This document shows positions 35,277 through 43,798 of a stretch of DNA of 64,000 nucleotides, in pieces (position 1 is the stretch's first letter; the number at the start of each line of letters is the position of its first letter). This DNA comes from an uncultured Dehalococcoidia bacterium (lineage in GTDB: Bacteria > Chloroflexota > Dehalococcoidia > Lucifugimonadales > Lucifugimonadaceae), in NCBI GenBank assembly GCA_958295935.1, contig OY282385.1, forward strand, positions 1 through 64,000. The letters run 5' to 3'. A program made the translations under genes and the position numbers. The notes beneath the pieces are model-generated. The model was not told where the DNA came from, made no database searches, and saw only the letters and a list, made by a program, of their open reading frames with translations.

Positions 35277-36071
35277 ATGCTGCGCCTAGACGGCGAGACG
35301 GCGCTGGTTACGGGCGGTGGTTCGGGTCTTGGTCGTGCCATGGCTCTTGGGCTGGCTCGCGCGGGGGCTGTCGTGGCGGTCGCGGGTCGGAGGAAGGGGC
35401 CGCTGGAGGAGGTGTCGGATGAGGTCGTCAGGTCCGGCGGAAGGGCGCTGGCGGTGCCTGCGGACCTTACTGATTCATCGGACGTTGCCAGGGCAGCGGC
35501 CAGGGTCGAGAGCGAGTTGGGAGCGGTGAGCGTGCTTGTGAACAACGCGGGTTTGGTGCGCGACCAGGGTGGAACTGCGATCTGGGACGTTACGGACGAC
35601 GCCTGGCGCGGTGGTATCGCGGGGATTCTCGACCCTGCCTTCTACTGTTCACGGGCGGTTGCCAGAGGCATGTGCGAGAGGGGACGCGGGAAGATAGTGA
35701 ACGTTTCATCGGGTTTGGGGCTACGGGGCACTCGGGATAACTACATGTACGCTTGCGCGAAGGGTGCGGTGATACAGCTGACTCGTTCGTTGGCTGTAAG
35801 CCTGGGTCGGTGGGGTGTGACGGCCAACTGCATAGCGCCGGGCTTCTTTCCGACAGAGGCGACGGACGCTTCTCCGATGGCGCTGCCGCCGGCTGAGTTC
35901 ATACCGGTTGGCCGGACGGGCCGGGTCGATGAGCTTGCTCCGTTGGTGGTCTGGCTGGCCTCTTCGGCCTCTGACTACATGACCGGGGAGATTTTCGTGA
36001 TAGACGGCGGGGGATTGGCCGGGGGGTACGCTCCAACGGGATGGCGGCCTTCTTCTTCCTCGCGGGGGTGA
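35277..36071 (+). CDS. SDR family oxidoreductase (catalytically intact)
   Basis: A 264-residue classical short-chain dehydrogenase. It has TGGGSGLGRAMA for NAD(P), NNAG, the catalytic Ser in VNVSSGLG, and Tyr/Lys in YACAKGA. The C-terminal IDGGGLAGG is typical. The start is the ATG at 35277 with AGAGGAGG directly upstream. It resembles 3-oxoacyl-ACP reductase or gluconate 5-dehydrogenase. The next gene, three bases downstream, is an SDR with its active site lost, so the two are likely made together. Confidence 0.88.
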   Translation: MLRLDGETALVTGGGSGLGRAMALGLARAGAVVAVAGRRKGPLEEVSDEVVRSGGRALAVPADLTDSSDVARAAARVESELGAVSVLVNNAGLVRDQGGTAIWDVTDDAWRGGIAGILDPAFYCSRAVARGMCERGRGKIVNVSSGLGLRGTRDNYMYACAKGAVIQLTRSLAVSLGRWGVTANCIAPGFFPTEATDASPMALPPAEFIPVGRTGRVDELAPLVVWLASSASDYMTGEIFVIDGGGLAGGYAPTGWRPSSSSRG

Positions 36072-36074
36072 GCG

Positions 36075-36788
36075 ATGGCAGGCATACTTTCGGGCAAGGT
36101 TTCGGTGGTGCGTTCCGACGATGCGCGGTGGCTAAGGCCGATATGCGGGGCTCTATTGGGCGCCGGCGCGAAGGTTGCGCTTGTGGGTGAGAACGTTTCG
36201 GGGGTTGAGCGCCACGCGTCTATCAGCGGGCCTTGCGGGGATGAGGAGTCGGTGCGGGATGCTCTGAGCGAGATCGAGGCTGATGTGGGGAGGATTGGCG
36301 CGCTGGTGAACGGCCCTGTGCGGCCGCTCTTTCGCAGCGCATCGCGGGTTGTGGATGAGGACGTGGTGCGGGCACAGGCGTCGTCGGCGTCGGCGCATCG
36401 CTGGATGCGCCTGGCGGGTACGGCGATGGCGGCACGGGGCGCGGGGTCTATCGTGTCGTTCGTAACGGGGCTGGCCAGGCGCGGGGTTGCGGAGGCTTCG
36501 GTGGGTTCGATGACCCAGGCATCGATAGAAGCGATGACGAGGTCGTTTGCCCTGGAGTGGGCTGCTGCGGGCGTGCGAGTGAACGCGATCGGTCTGGGCT
36601 GGTTCGAGATGGAGGGCAGGCCTATCGAGGAGCAGCGTTCTGAGCGTTTAGTTCGCTATATTCCTCTACGGCGCAGGGGGATACCGGACGACGTTGCCAG
36701 TTTGCTGGTTTATCTGCTGTCTGACGAATCGGGCTACGTTACGGGTCAGACGGTGTACGTGGACGGGGGGGCCATGTCCCACGCGTAA
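36075..36788 (+). CDS. SDR-fold protein lacking cofactor and catalytic motifs
   Basis: A 237-residue short-chain dehydrogenase homologue, recognisable by the terminal TGQTVYVDGGAMSH and the VRVNAIGLGWF segment. The glycine motif is replaced by VVRSDDARWLR (residues 11-21), NNAG by NGPV (79-82), and the catalytic Tyr and Lys by Gly144 and Gln148; the Ser position is Thr131. The frame is intact and codon use matches neighbours, so it is a maintained pseudoenzyme rather than a decayed gene. It follows the intact SDR by three bases. A structural partner or regulator role is inference. Confidence 0.82.
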   Translation: MAGILSGKVSVVRSDDARWLRPICGALLGAGAKVALVGENVSGVERHASISGPCGDEESVRDALSEIEADVGRIGALVNGPVRPLFRSASRVVDEDVVRAQASSASAHRWMRLAGTAMAARGAGSIVSFVTGLARRGVAEASVGSMTQASIEAMTRSFALEWAAAGVRVNAIGLGWFEMEGRPIEEQRSERLVRYIPLRRRGIPDDVASLLVYLLSDESGYVTGQTVYVDGGAMSHA

Positions 36789-36860
36789 GGGGAATTGCTA
36801 TTATTACTGGGTTTATCCGAGTGACGATGACTGGAGAGATACCCCATGTCTAAAACGCAC

Positions 36861-36876
36861 GTGAGGAGCTGCTCAC
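36861..36876 (+). promoter_or_regulatory. Palindrome covering the zinc-ribbon ribosome binding site
   Basis: GTGAG (36861-36865) and CTCAC (36872-36876) flank GAGCTG; the Shine-Dalgarno GAGGAG is inside. It could hide the site in the mRNA or be a protein operator. Sequence pattern only. Confidence 0.3.
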
Positions 36877-37005
36877 ATGGAGACTATATTCTTTTACTGC
36901 CCCAACTGTGATGGATATTTCGGGATGCTTGAGTGCTATGTGGACCCGGAAGAACCAGATTGTATGGAGTGTGGCGGCCCATTGGAGAGAGACGATCCGG
37001 AATGA
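36877..37005 (+). CDS. Small zinc-ribbon protein (42 residues)
   Basis: A short reading frame with strong support: GAGGAG lies eight bases before the ATG at 36877, and the product has two CxxC pairs (Cys8/Cys11 and Cys29/Cys32), plus a lone Cys20, as in rubredoxin-like or zinc-ribbon miniproteins. It is acidic at both ends. The stop at 37003 leaves 45 bases before the DUF167 gene. Function unknown; possible roles are metal binding, or a subunit of a larger complex. The ribosome site lies inside an imperfect palindrome (GTGAG...CTCAC at 36861-36876). Confidence 0.75.
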   Translation: METIFFYCPNCDGYFGMLECYVDPEEPDCMECGGPLERDDPE

Positions 37006-37050
37006 CGAGAGGCCATGGCCGACGCGTAAGGGGAGCTGCGCGTAACTGTC

Positions 37051-37338
37051 ATGCCTTTGCGAACGATACGCATATCGGTTCGTCTCCAGCCTCGCGCATC
37101 GTCGAACGAGACTCTCGGCTTTGACGAGGCCGGCTTCCTGCGGGTACGGGTGACGGCTGCTCCGGTTGGGGGGAAGGCAAACGAGGCGTTGGTCAGGTTG
37201 CTTGCGAGCGAGTTGGGGGTGTCACGCGGGGCTGTGCGGGTCGTGCGCGGGGCTGCCTCGAGGCGCAAATTGGTAGAGGTTCAGGGGGTGGACGAGGCTC
37301 GGGCCGGGGTCAGGCTCTCAGGTGTGCAGCCTGGTTGA
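37051..37338 (+). CDS. DUF167 (YggU) family protein
   Basis: A 95-residue protein with the DUF167 core: VRLQPRASSNE, then APVGGKANEALVRLLA, and RGAASRRKLVEV. The family is widespread and small; its role is unknown, though yggU often neighbours yggT and proC. Here those two lie directly opposite, which supports the call. The first ATG is used; the ribosome site is weak. Confidence 0.88.
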   Translation: MPLRTIRISVRLQPRASSNETLGFDEAGFLRVRVTAAPVGGKANEALVRLLASELGVSRGAVRVVRGAASRRKLVEVQGVDEARAGVRLSGVQPG

Positions 37339-37423
37339 ACGGGGGTCTAAAAGTGTAGGTTCCCCCCCCCTTGGTCATTGCGGCGTCTCATGGGTGCAGC
37401 CTGGTTGAACGGGGGTCTAAAAG
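37325..37423. repeat. 29-base direct repeat around the yggU/yggT ends
   Basis: The 29 bases at 37325-37353 recur exactly at 37395-37423, 70 bases apart. Both begin TGCAGCCTGG and end GGTCTAAAAG. The first copy contains the DUF167 stop codon and the second the yggT stop codon. Between them lie a run of C (about 37362-37371) and the sequence TTGGTCATTGCGG. This looks like a local tandem duplication; the C-run could also mark a sequencing problem. Confidence 0.8.
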
Positions 37424-37680
37424 GTTCTTATTCCGAGGATGCCTGCGACGACCTGGAGGACGACGAATGCGATCATTGGGCTTATGTCCAGCATTCCTAT
37501 TCTGGGTACGATTTTCTGAATAGGGAGAATTACGGGGTCGGTAATCTGGTGCAGTAGATCGACGGCGGGGTGATTTCGCGCGTCCGGGAACCAGGAGAGG
37601 AGTGCTCGTGCGATGATGAGCCATGAGAATATGTATATGGCTACTCCTATGAGCCTCAGGAGTTGTTCTACGCCGCTCAC
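37417..37680 (-). CDS. YggT family membrane protein
   Basis: An 87-residue protein with two hydrophobic segments (about residues 5-22 and 61-80) and the YggT patterns IIARALLSWFP and DPVILPIQKIVPRIGMLDISP. The GTG start at 37680 overlaps the proC stop as GTGA, so translation is coupled to proC. YggT proteins are linked to osmotic or division functions in other bacteria; here the role is inferred from family only. Confidence 0.85.
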   Translation of the reverse strand: MSGVEQLLRLIGVAIYIFSWLIIARALLSWFPDARNHPAVDLLHQITDPVILPIQKIVPRIGMLDISPMIAFVVLQVVAGILGIRTF

Positions 37681-38480
37681 TTCTTTCCGGCTCCCAATTC
37701 TTCGCCTCTGCGCCATGCGGCGAGAACCGCTTCGCTGGCGGCGGCTCGCAGTCCCTTTTCTTCGAGTGCGTGTAGTCCTGCGGCGGTGGTGCCTCCGGGT
37801 GAGGTGACCATGTTTCTGAGTTCGCCTGTGTGCTTGCCGGTTTGGCGGGCCAATTCTGCACTGCCTGCGATGGTCTGAATGGTCAGTCTGCGGGCCACGT
37901 CCTGGGGCATTCCGAGTTGTACTCCGGCGTCTATGAGGGACTCCATGAAGACGTATACGAATCCTGGTCCGCTGGCGCTGAGTGCGGTGGCTACGTCGAG
38001 GAGTTTTTCGTCGTGGAGCCTTACCTGGTCGCCGAGGGCGTCGAGCATGGCCGCGGTGAAGCTGAGCGCTTCGTCCGGGACTTCGTCGGCGGCTATCCAG
38101 ACGGACATGCCCATTCGGACGTGTGCGGGGGTATTTGGCATGACTCGTATGAGGCGTCGGTGGTTCAGTGCGAGTCCGACGGAATGGATCTTGATGCCTG
38201 CCATGATGGAGAGCACGGTTTGTTCCGGTGAGAGCGATTCTGTGATTTCGCGTGCTGCTCCGGGGAATTGCTGTGGCTTTACGGCCAATATGACGATCTG
38301 TGAGCCGTCGATGGCCTTTGCGTTGGAGCCATGGGCCGTGAGGTCGTAGTTTGCGGCGAGACGTTCCCGTCGTGTGGGTATGGGTTCTCCTACGGAGACG
38401 CGGGCGTCGAGTCGGGCGTTTCGTATGCCGGCGATGATGGCTTCGGCCATTGCTCCGCCGCCTATGAAGCCGAGATTCAT
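37677..38480 (-). CDS. proC: Pyrroline-5-carboxylate reductase
   Basis: A 267-residue NAD(P)H enzyme that makes proline from pyrroline-5-carboxylate. The Rossmann motif GFIGGGAMAEAII is at the N-terminus, VKPQQ in the middle of the domain, and the signature in the C-terminal dimer domain (LSASGPGFVYVFME, then the VTSPGGTTAAGL signature) is exact. Its stop overlaps the start of yggT. Confidence 0.95.
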   Translation of the reverse strand: MNLGFIGGGAMAEAIIAGIRNARLDARVSVGEPIPTRRERLAANYDLTAHGSNAKAIDGSQIVILAVKPQQFPGAAREITESLSPEQTVLSIMAGIKIHSVGLALNHRRLIRVMPNTPAHVRMGMSVWIAADEVPDEALSFTAAMLDALGDQVRLHDEKLLDVATALSASGPGFVYVFMESLIDAGVQLGMPQDVARRLTIQTIAGSAELARQTGKHTGELRNMVTSPGGTTAAGLHALEEKGLRAAASEAVLAAWRRGEELGAGKK

Positions 38481-38637
38481 GTTGAGGGCCGCTCCGCTGG
38501 GGCCTGTCCGTGGGCTGCCGCCGTTGTGGTTTGTTTGGGTTGCAACGTAGAGGGGATTATACGTCTGCCGGGTTTGGCTCTGCGCGGGGGGTCAGGCTCT
38601 AAACCATCTGTGTTAGGGGGGTGTTTTGGTGCGGGCT

Positions 38638-39648
38638 TCAGCGGGGTTTCAGTCCGGAGCGGGTTGCGAGGGATGCTGCCATTTTGAGGGCTTCTACCAT
38701 GCTGGTTTCGTCTGCGCGGTTCTTACCTGCGATGTCGAATGCCGTTCCGTGGTCTACTGAGGTTCTTATGAATGGGATTCCGAGGTTGACGCTTATGCTT
38801 TCCTGGAATCCGTGTACTTTTATGGCTACGTGCCCCTGGTCGTGGTACATGACTACTACGACGTCGAATTTGCCGTCGATTGCCTGGTTGAACACGGAGT
38901 CGGCGGGATGCGGCCCGGTTGCCTGGATGCCTTCGGTCTGGGCTGCTTTCACGGCCGGGGCTATGTGGTCTATTTCCTCCCGGCCTATGAGTCCGTTGTC
39001 GCTGGCGTGTGGGTTGAGTCCTGCTACTGCGATGCGCGGGTCGTCGAAGCCCCAGCGTGTGAAGTGTGTGTGTGTGAGCCTTATGGCTCGCAGGACGTTT
39101 GGCGCGGTTACGTAGTCGCATGCATCTCGCAGGGATCGGTGTGTGGAGAGGTGCATACATCGCAGTTCGCCGGACACGAGCATGGTGGCGACGTACTCGG
39201 AGCCTGTGAGTCGTCGGAATACTTCCTGGTGTCCGAGGTCTGGGGATCCGGCCATTTGCCATGATTCTTTGTTGACGGGGGCTGTGGCTATGGCGTGTAC
39301 TTCTTGCCGTATGGCCATAGCGGCGGCTTGCTCGACCCATGCATGAGAGGCTTTGCCGGATTCGGCGGAGTGTCGGCCTTTTGGGAAGTCGAGGTTTTGC
39401 GTGCCGTCGATTTCCAGGACTTCCACGATTTCGGGCCTGCCGTTGATTTCGGCCGTGGACTTCACCCGTGCGGTGCGTGCGTCTGAGCGGATCATTCGCA
39501 GGGCGTCGTTCATTTGGCTGACTGCGCCGACCACGAAGGGTTTCATCCGTCTGTGGATTTCGGGTTGTCTGAGGGCCTTGGCTACCACCTCGGGGCCGAT
39601 ACCGGACGGGTCGCCCATGGTGATTGCTATGAGTGGTTTGTCTTTCAC
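38638..39648 (-). CDS. pdxA: 4-hydroxythreonine-4-phosphate dehydrogenase family (PdxA/PdxA2)
   Basis: A 336-residue NAD-dependent enzyme. The start MGDPSGIGPEVV, the zinc ligand region ending in HQEVFRRLTG, MHLSTHRSLRDAC, AVAGLNPHASDNG, and YHDQGHVAIK all match the PdxA family. PdxA makes the pyridoxal precursor; the PdxA2 branch works on four-carbon sugar phosphates. The motif around HLSTH is closer to the latter, and pdxJ is not adjacent, so vitamin B6 synthesis is not certain. The start is GTG at 39648. Confidence 0.82.
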   Translation of the reverse strand: MKDKPLIAITMGDPSGIGPEVVAKALRQPEIHRRMKPFVVGAVSQMNDALRMIRSDARTARVKSTAEINGRPEIVEVLEIDGTQNLDFPKGRHSAESGKASHAWVEQAAAMAIRQEVHAIATAPVNKESWQMAGSPDLGHQEVFRRLTGSEYVATMLVSGELRCMHLSTHRSLRDACDYVTAPNVLRAIRLTHTHFTRWGFDDPRIAVAGLNPHASDNGLIGREEIDHIAPAVKAAQTEGIQATGPHPADSVFNQAIDGKFDVVVVMYHDQGHVAIKVHGFQESISVNLGIPFIRTSVDHGTAFDIAGKNRADETSMVEALKMAASLATRSGLKPR

Positions 39649-40012
39649 GCTAAGCGTCCGTGGTCGGGGAGAGGATTTGCTTCGGGGTTTTGGTTTCTGC
39701 GCCTGGGCGTCTATGTTCGACGGTTGGCTTCATGATTTGCAAGGGGGTCGGGCGTTGCCTTGGCAGTCAACCTTCCCGCGTGAATAGGGGAGGGCGCGGG
39801 ATTACGGGATCAGCCTTGGGGCCAGAGTGACGGCAGGGGATGGGGCGAGCCGTTTCCGGGTGCGGCGTCGGAGCGGCGGTTGGGGGGCTTACGTCTTGGA
39901 GAGCAACAGGGCCCGCCGGCGGCGCAGCCGGCGGGCCCGAAGAAGTCGCTCGGGCCGTGGGATCGGGCGGCCTGAGCCTTAGTTTGGCAGGATTCCGGCT
40001 GTATCCCAAGAA
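39649..40012. other. Intergenic region between ftsZ and pdxA
   Basis: About 364 bases with no convincing gene. It holds the strong hairpin at 39909-39938 about 75 bases after the ftsZ stop and, towards 39649, presumably the pdxA promoter, for which no clear motif was found. Confidence 0.5.
39909..39938 (-). terminator. Strong hairpin downstream of ftsZ
   Basis: GGGCCCGCCGGC (39909-39920) and GCCGGCGGGCCC (39927-39938) form a perfect 12-base GC stem with a six-base loop, 75 bases after the ftsZ stop on the minus strand. A pyrimidine-rich stretch follows rather than a U-run. Confidence 0.65.
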
Positions 40013-41125
40013 TCAGCTAAGTACGGCGCTCCTCGTGGTCCTTCGCCTTGCAGCGGGGTGGCTTCGGAGGAACGGGGGTATATCCATGGAGGACTGGTCT
40101 CCGAGAACGTCTCTCAGAGCGGTCCTGTCTTCCTTTTCCTTTTCGACCCATGCTTCTGCGGGCGGGAATCCGGTTGCGATGACGGTTAGTTTGACCTCGT
40201 TTTCCATCTTTGGGTCAGTGACTGTTCCGAAGATGATGTTTGCGTCCGGGTCTACCATTTGAGAGATGACTTCGGATGCCTGGTGTACTTCGGCGAGTGT
40301 GAGGTCTCTTCCCCCGGTGACGTTGAAGATGACTCCTCTGGCGCCCTGAATGGAGACTTCGAGGAGTGGGCTGTCGATGGCGGCTTCTGCGGCGGTGACG
40401 GCTCGGTCGGGTCCTGATCCTGAACCGATGGCCATCCATGCGGGTCCTGCGTTGCTCATGACGGCTTTGATGTCTGCGAAGTCGAGGTTTATCTCGCCTG
40501 GTACGAGGATCAGTTCTGCGATGGACTGTACTCCCTGTCTGAGTACGTCATCTGCGAGTCTGAAAGCGGTGTCCATGCAGAGGGTTTCGTCGGACATGAT
40601 CAGGAGTCTGTCGTTGGGTATGACTATGAGGGTGTCGACGGCTTCTTTGAGTCTTGCCATACCTTCCTCGGCCTGTCTCTGTCGTCTGTTTCCCTCGAAG
40701 GCGAAGGGTTTAGTAACGACTCCTACGGTGAGTGCGCCGAGTTCCTTTGCGACGTCTGCGACGACCGGGCTTCCGCCTGTTCCAGTTCCTCCGCCCATAC
40801 CTGCTGCGATGAAGACCATGTCAGCGCCTTCGAGGATTTCGAGGATTTCTTCTCGGTCTTCCTCGTGACAATCCCGCCCTCTTTCGGGGTCACCTCCGAC
40901 TCCGAGTCCTCGTGCGGTTCGGTCTCCGACCCTTAGCCTCATGGGTACGTCGCTTCGTACGAGCGCTTGTGCGTCGGTGTTTATGGTGACGTATTCAACT
41001 TCGGGTATACGGTCTCTGTACATGCGTGATACGGCGTTGGAGCCTCCGCCGCCGACTCCTACGACCTTTATATTGGCCATGCCGATCTTGTGGGTTGCGT
41101 GTTCTTCCACTGTGGTTGCTTGCAT
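40013..41125 (-). CDS. ftsZ: Cell division protein FtsZ
   Basis: A 370-residue tubulin-like GTPase forming the division ring. The tubulin signature GGGTGTG is at 111-117, [14 protein letters not shown] at the N-terminus, NTDAQAL after it, and the T7 region [12 protein letters not shown]. The C-terminal peptide MDIPPFLR, which binds FtsA, is present but the linker before it is only about 25 residues. AGGAG precedes the ATG; an internal ATG at 41080 would remove 15 residues. ftsA lies directly upstream. Confidence 0.97.
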   Translation of the reverse strand: MQATTVEEHATHKIGMANIKVVGVGGGGSNAVSRMYRDRIPEVEYVTINTDAQALVRSDVPMRLRVGDRTARGLGVGGDPERGRDCHEEDREEILEILEGADMVFIAAGMGGGTGTGGSPVVADVAKELGALTVGVVTKPFAFEGNRRQRQAEEGMARLKEAVDTLIVIPNDRLLIMSDETLCMDTAFRLADDVLRQGVQSIAELILVPGEINLDFADIKAVMSNAGPAWMAIGSGSGPDRAVTAAEAAIDSPLLEVSIQGARGVIFNVTGGRDLTLAEVHQASEVISQMVDPDANIIFGTVTDPKMENEVKLTVIATGFPPAEAWVEKEKEDRTALRDVLGDQSSMDIPPFLRSHPAARRRTTRSAVLS

Positions 41126-41234
41126 CGCTCTTGTCTCCTGATCCTGAAGCGACCTTGCGATCAGCTCCGCTTTTTTTGTGGTCAGTCCGGCCCCTCCACC
41201 GGCTGACTTGCCTTGTTGATTTACGTTTGTTCGT

Positions 41235-42560
41235 TCAGTGTCTTCTTCCGAACCATGCGGTTATGGCTGAGAATCTTCTTCGTATGCCTCCCTGGGTTGG
41301 GAGTTCGATTTGCTGCGGCTCGACTGTGGGGGCGGGCTGTGCGGCCGTGGGAGCATCGGGCACGGGTGCAGGTGCAGGTGCGGGTGCGGGTTTTCCGACG
41401 TGGTTTTCTCTGGGGAGGTTTCTCATGCTCCAGAGTATGATTCCGGCGGCTGCGGAGCAGCTGGGGTCTCGGTACTCGTTGGAGAGGCCATCGATGGCTC
41501 TTGGGGTTGCGATCCTGACCTTTCGTTGGAAGACGAATTTGGCGAGGCTCGTGAAGCCTTCGACCTTTGCTCCGCCGCCGGTGAAGACGATGTTCTCTAT
41601 GGGTACATCCTGGAGGCGTTCGTCTTCCAGTTTTATTTGAACCATGTTGAAGATTTCCTGCACCCGTTCCTTTATCACCTGTCCGATTTCTCTTCGTGTG
41701 ATGAGTATGGGTTGTTCCATGGTGGTTGGGTGCAGGGGTATTTCTTCGGAGAGGCCTACGAGTTCAGGTGCGGCGGTTCCGTGTTTCGTCTTGATGTCTT
41801 CTGCGTCTTGGTATCTGATCGAGAAGGCTATGGCGAGGTCGTTGGTGATCTGATGTCCTCCAACGGGCAGGGCATCGGTATATGCGATGGAGCCTTCGTG
41901 GAAGACGGCTATGTCGGAGGTTCCTCCGCCGACGTCTATGAGGGCGACGCCTTCTTCCCGCTCGTCAGCGGCTAGTACAGAGTCACCGGTTGCGACGGGT
42001 CCCACGATGAATTCGGCGGGAATTATGCCTGCAGCTCTGACTGCCTGGTCCACGTCTTCGACGTGTTCGATTGATCCGGCGATGTTGTGGCTGTTTACGT
42101 GTAGTTCTACGGCGTGCATACCGAGTGGATTCCGTACTCCGTGTAGGCCGTCGAGTGAGTATCCTCTGGGTATTACGTGCAGGAGTTTCATCCCGGGGCT
42201 GAGTTTTATCCTGCTGGCGGTGCGAAGAGCTGCGTTGATGTCCTGCTGAGTGACGGCTCTGGCGTTTCCTTCTCTTGGGACGTTGTGGGATCGGTTCAGC
42301 GACTCAATTCGGCTGGCGTTTAGTCCGACGTATGCTCGTGCGATTTGCTTTCCGGCCTGTGCGGAGGCTTCTTCGACGGCGCTTCTTACGGCCTGTGCGA
42401 TAGCGTTCCTATCTTCGACCTCGCCTCTTTTCATTCCGGAGCACGGTGCGACGCCGGCTCCTACGAGTTCGACTCTCTGGTCGGGCTTTCGTCTTGCGAG
42501 CATGGCGACCACTTTGGTATCGCCCACGTCAATTGCGGCTCTGTAGTCGTCCTGGATCAT
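41235..42560 (-). CDS. ftsA: Cell division protein FtsA
   Basis: A 441-residue actin-like ATPase that ties FtsZ to the membrane. Phosphate motifs AIDVGDTKVVAM near the start and LIDVGGGTSDIAVF near residue 205 are clear, and the adenosine motif is FTGGGAKVEGF. A Pro/Ala-rich linker (about 385-420) leads to the C-terminal amphipathic helix GGIRRRFSAITAWFGRR, the expected membrane anchor. It lies between rsmH and ftsZ, in the usual order. Confidence 0.95.
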   Translation of the reverse strand: MIQDDYRAAIDVGDTKVVAMLARRKPDQRVELVGAGVAPCSGMKRGEVEDRNAIAQAVRSAVEEASAQAGKQIARAYVGLNASRIESLNRSHNVPREGNARAVTQQDINAALRTASRIKLSPGMKLLHVIPRGYSLDGLHGVRNPLGMHAVELHVNSHNIAGSIEHVEDVDQAVRAAGIIPAEFIVGPVATGDSVLAADEREEGVALIDVGGGTSDIAVFHEGSIAYTDALPVGGHQITNDLAIAFSIRYQDAEDIKTKHGTAAPELVGLSEEIPLHPTTMEQPILITRREIGQVIKERVQEIFNMVQIKLEDERLQDVPIENIVFTGGGAKVEGFTSLAKFVFQRKVRIATPRAIDGLSNEYRDPSCSAAAGIILWSMRNLPRENHVGKPAPAPAPAPVPDAPTAAQPAPTVEPQQIELPTQGGIRRRFSAITAWFGRRH

Positions 42561-42614
42561 GTGAGTGTGCTCGGCGTCGAGTGCCGGTTTGTGTGCCGGC
42601 CTCGAGGCGCTTTT

Positions 42615-43541
42615 CTAGATCCTCTCTGCTGCCCTGAGCCTTGCGCTTCGGCTGCGCGGGTTTGCCTTTATTTCGGTTTCAGTGGGGACTACGGCTCTTC
42701 GTCGGATGAGTTTGAGCGTAGGCCGGTGGCTGCATATGCATATGGGTGTTCCCGGCGGGCATACGCATTCTGAGGACTGTCTGCGCATGAAGTTCTTTAC
42801 GATTCGGTCTTCGAGGGAGTGGTATGAGATGGCGACGAGTCTTCCGCCCTGTCCGAGTACGGAGACGGCCTGTTCGAGCGCTGATTCGATGGCTGCGAGT
42901 TCATCGTTGACGGCTATGCGGAGGGCCTGGAAGGTTCGTGTTGCCGGGTGTATTCGGCTTCGTCGTCTTGGTAGTGCGTTCTTGACTATTTCTGCGAGTT
43001 CTCCGGAGGTGGTGACGGGTCTTGCTCCGACGATGGCTCGTGCGAGTTTTCTTGCGCTTCTGTCCTCGCCGAGGTGGTATATGAGGTCTGCGAGTTCGAC
43101 TTCGGTGTATGAGTTGACGATATCGGCGGCGGTTGTCTTTTGATCGAGTCCGAAGCGCATGTCGAGCGGGTCGGGTCTTCGGAAAGAGAATCCTCTTGTT
43201 TCGACGTCGAGTTGTAGTGAGGAGACTCCGAGGTCGAATATCACACCGTGAACGGGTACGAAGCTATTTTGCAGGGCTATGGCTCTTATGTCTCTGAAGT
43301 TTTCGTTTACTGCGAGGAAGGATTGTTCGAACCCGCTGAGTCGGTCTCGTGCGACGGAGACGGCTTCGGGGTCTGCGTCGAGTCCTAGGAGCTGTCCTCC
43401 GGGGCTTGCTGCTCTGAGGACGGCGTTAGCGTGTCCGCCTTCTCCGAGCGTGGCGTCTATGTATCGTCCGCCTGGCTGCACGTCTAGTGCGTCGAGTGTT
43501 TCGGGGACCAGGGCGGGTCGATGGTGGAGTTCGAGGTCCAT
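42615..43541 (-). CDS. rsmH: 16S rRNA (cytosine(1402)-N(4))-methyltransferase
   Basis: A 308-residue SAM methyltransferase (formerly MraW). The SAM site is DATLGEGGHANAVL, with FDLGVSSLQLD and RRPDPLDMRF following; the C-terminal AISYHSLEDRIVK completes the family signature. The ATG at 43541 is used; the longer upstream frame runs into the divergent promoter region. It is the first gene of a reduced division cluster: mraZ, ftsL, ftsI, mur and mraY genes are missing beside it. Confidence 0.95.
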   Translation of the reverse strand: MDLELHHRPALVPETLDALDVQPGGRYIDATLGEGGHANAVLRAASPGGQLLGLDADPEAVSVARDRLSGFEQSFLAVNENFRDIRAIALQNSFVPVHGVIFDLGVSSLQLDVETRGFSFRRPDPLDMRFGLDQKTTAADIVNSYTEVELADLIYHLGEDRSARKLARAIVGARPVTTSGELAEIVKNALPRRRSRIHPATRTFQALRIAVNDELAAIESALEQAVSVLGQGGRLVAISYHSLEDRIVKNFMRRQSSECVCPPGTPICICSHRPTLKLIRRRAVVPTETEIKANPRSRSARLRAAERI

Positions 43542-43798
43542 CAGGGTCAACTCCGCCCCTCCCCGCGAGTTGCTGCGGCGCGGATCAGGGAGACGGTGTT
43601 GCCGGGTGTGTTTGCGCTGTTGGGTTTCACTTTTCGGTAGGGTCGCGCGGTGCGGCGCGGGGTTGTGTGATTCCGCGCCGGGTGTGTGGTGGGTTTGCGT
43701 ACTCAACTAGTAACAGGCGCTTGAGCCGCGCGCATAGGTAAATCGCCAGCGTGTTTGAGCGGTTTGTGTCGTGATTCGACTGTTATGCTGGGCTTGCG

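Noticed and set aside
43542-43706. Longer N-terminus for RsmH
   Set aside because: Extra residues are His/Arg/Pro-rich, extend into the divergent promoter region, and the family starts at the ATG at 43541.
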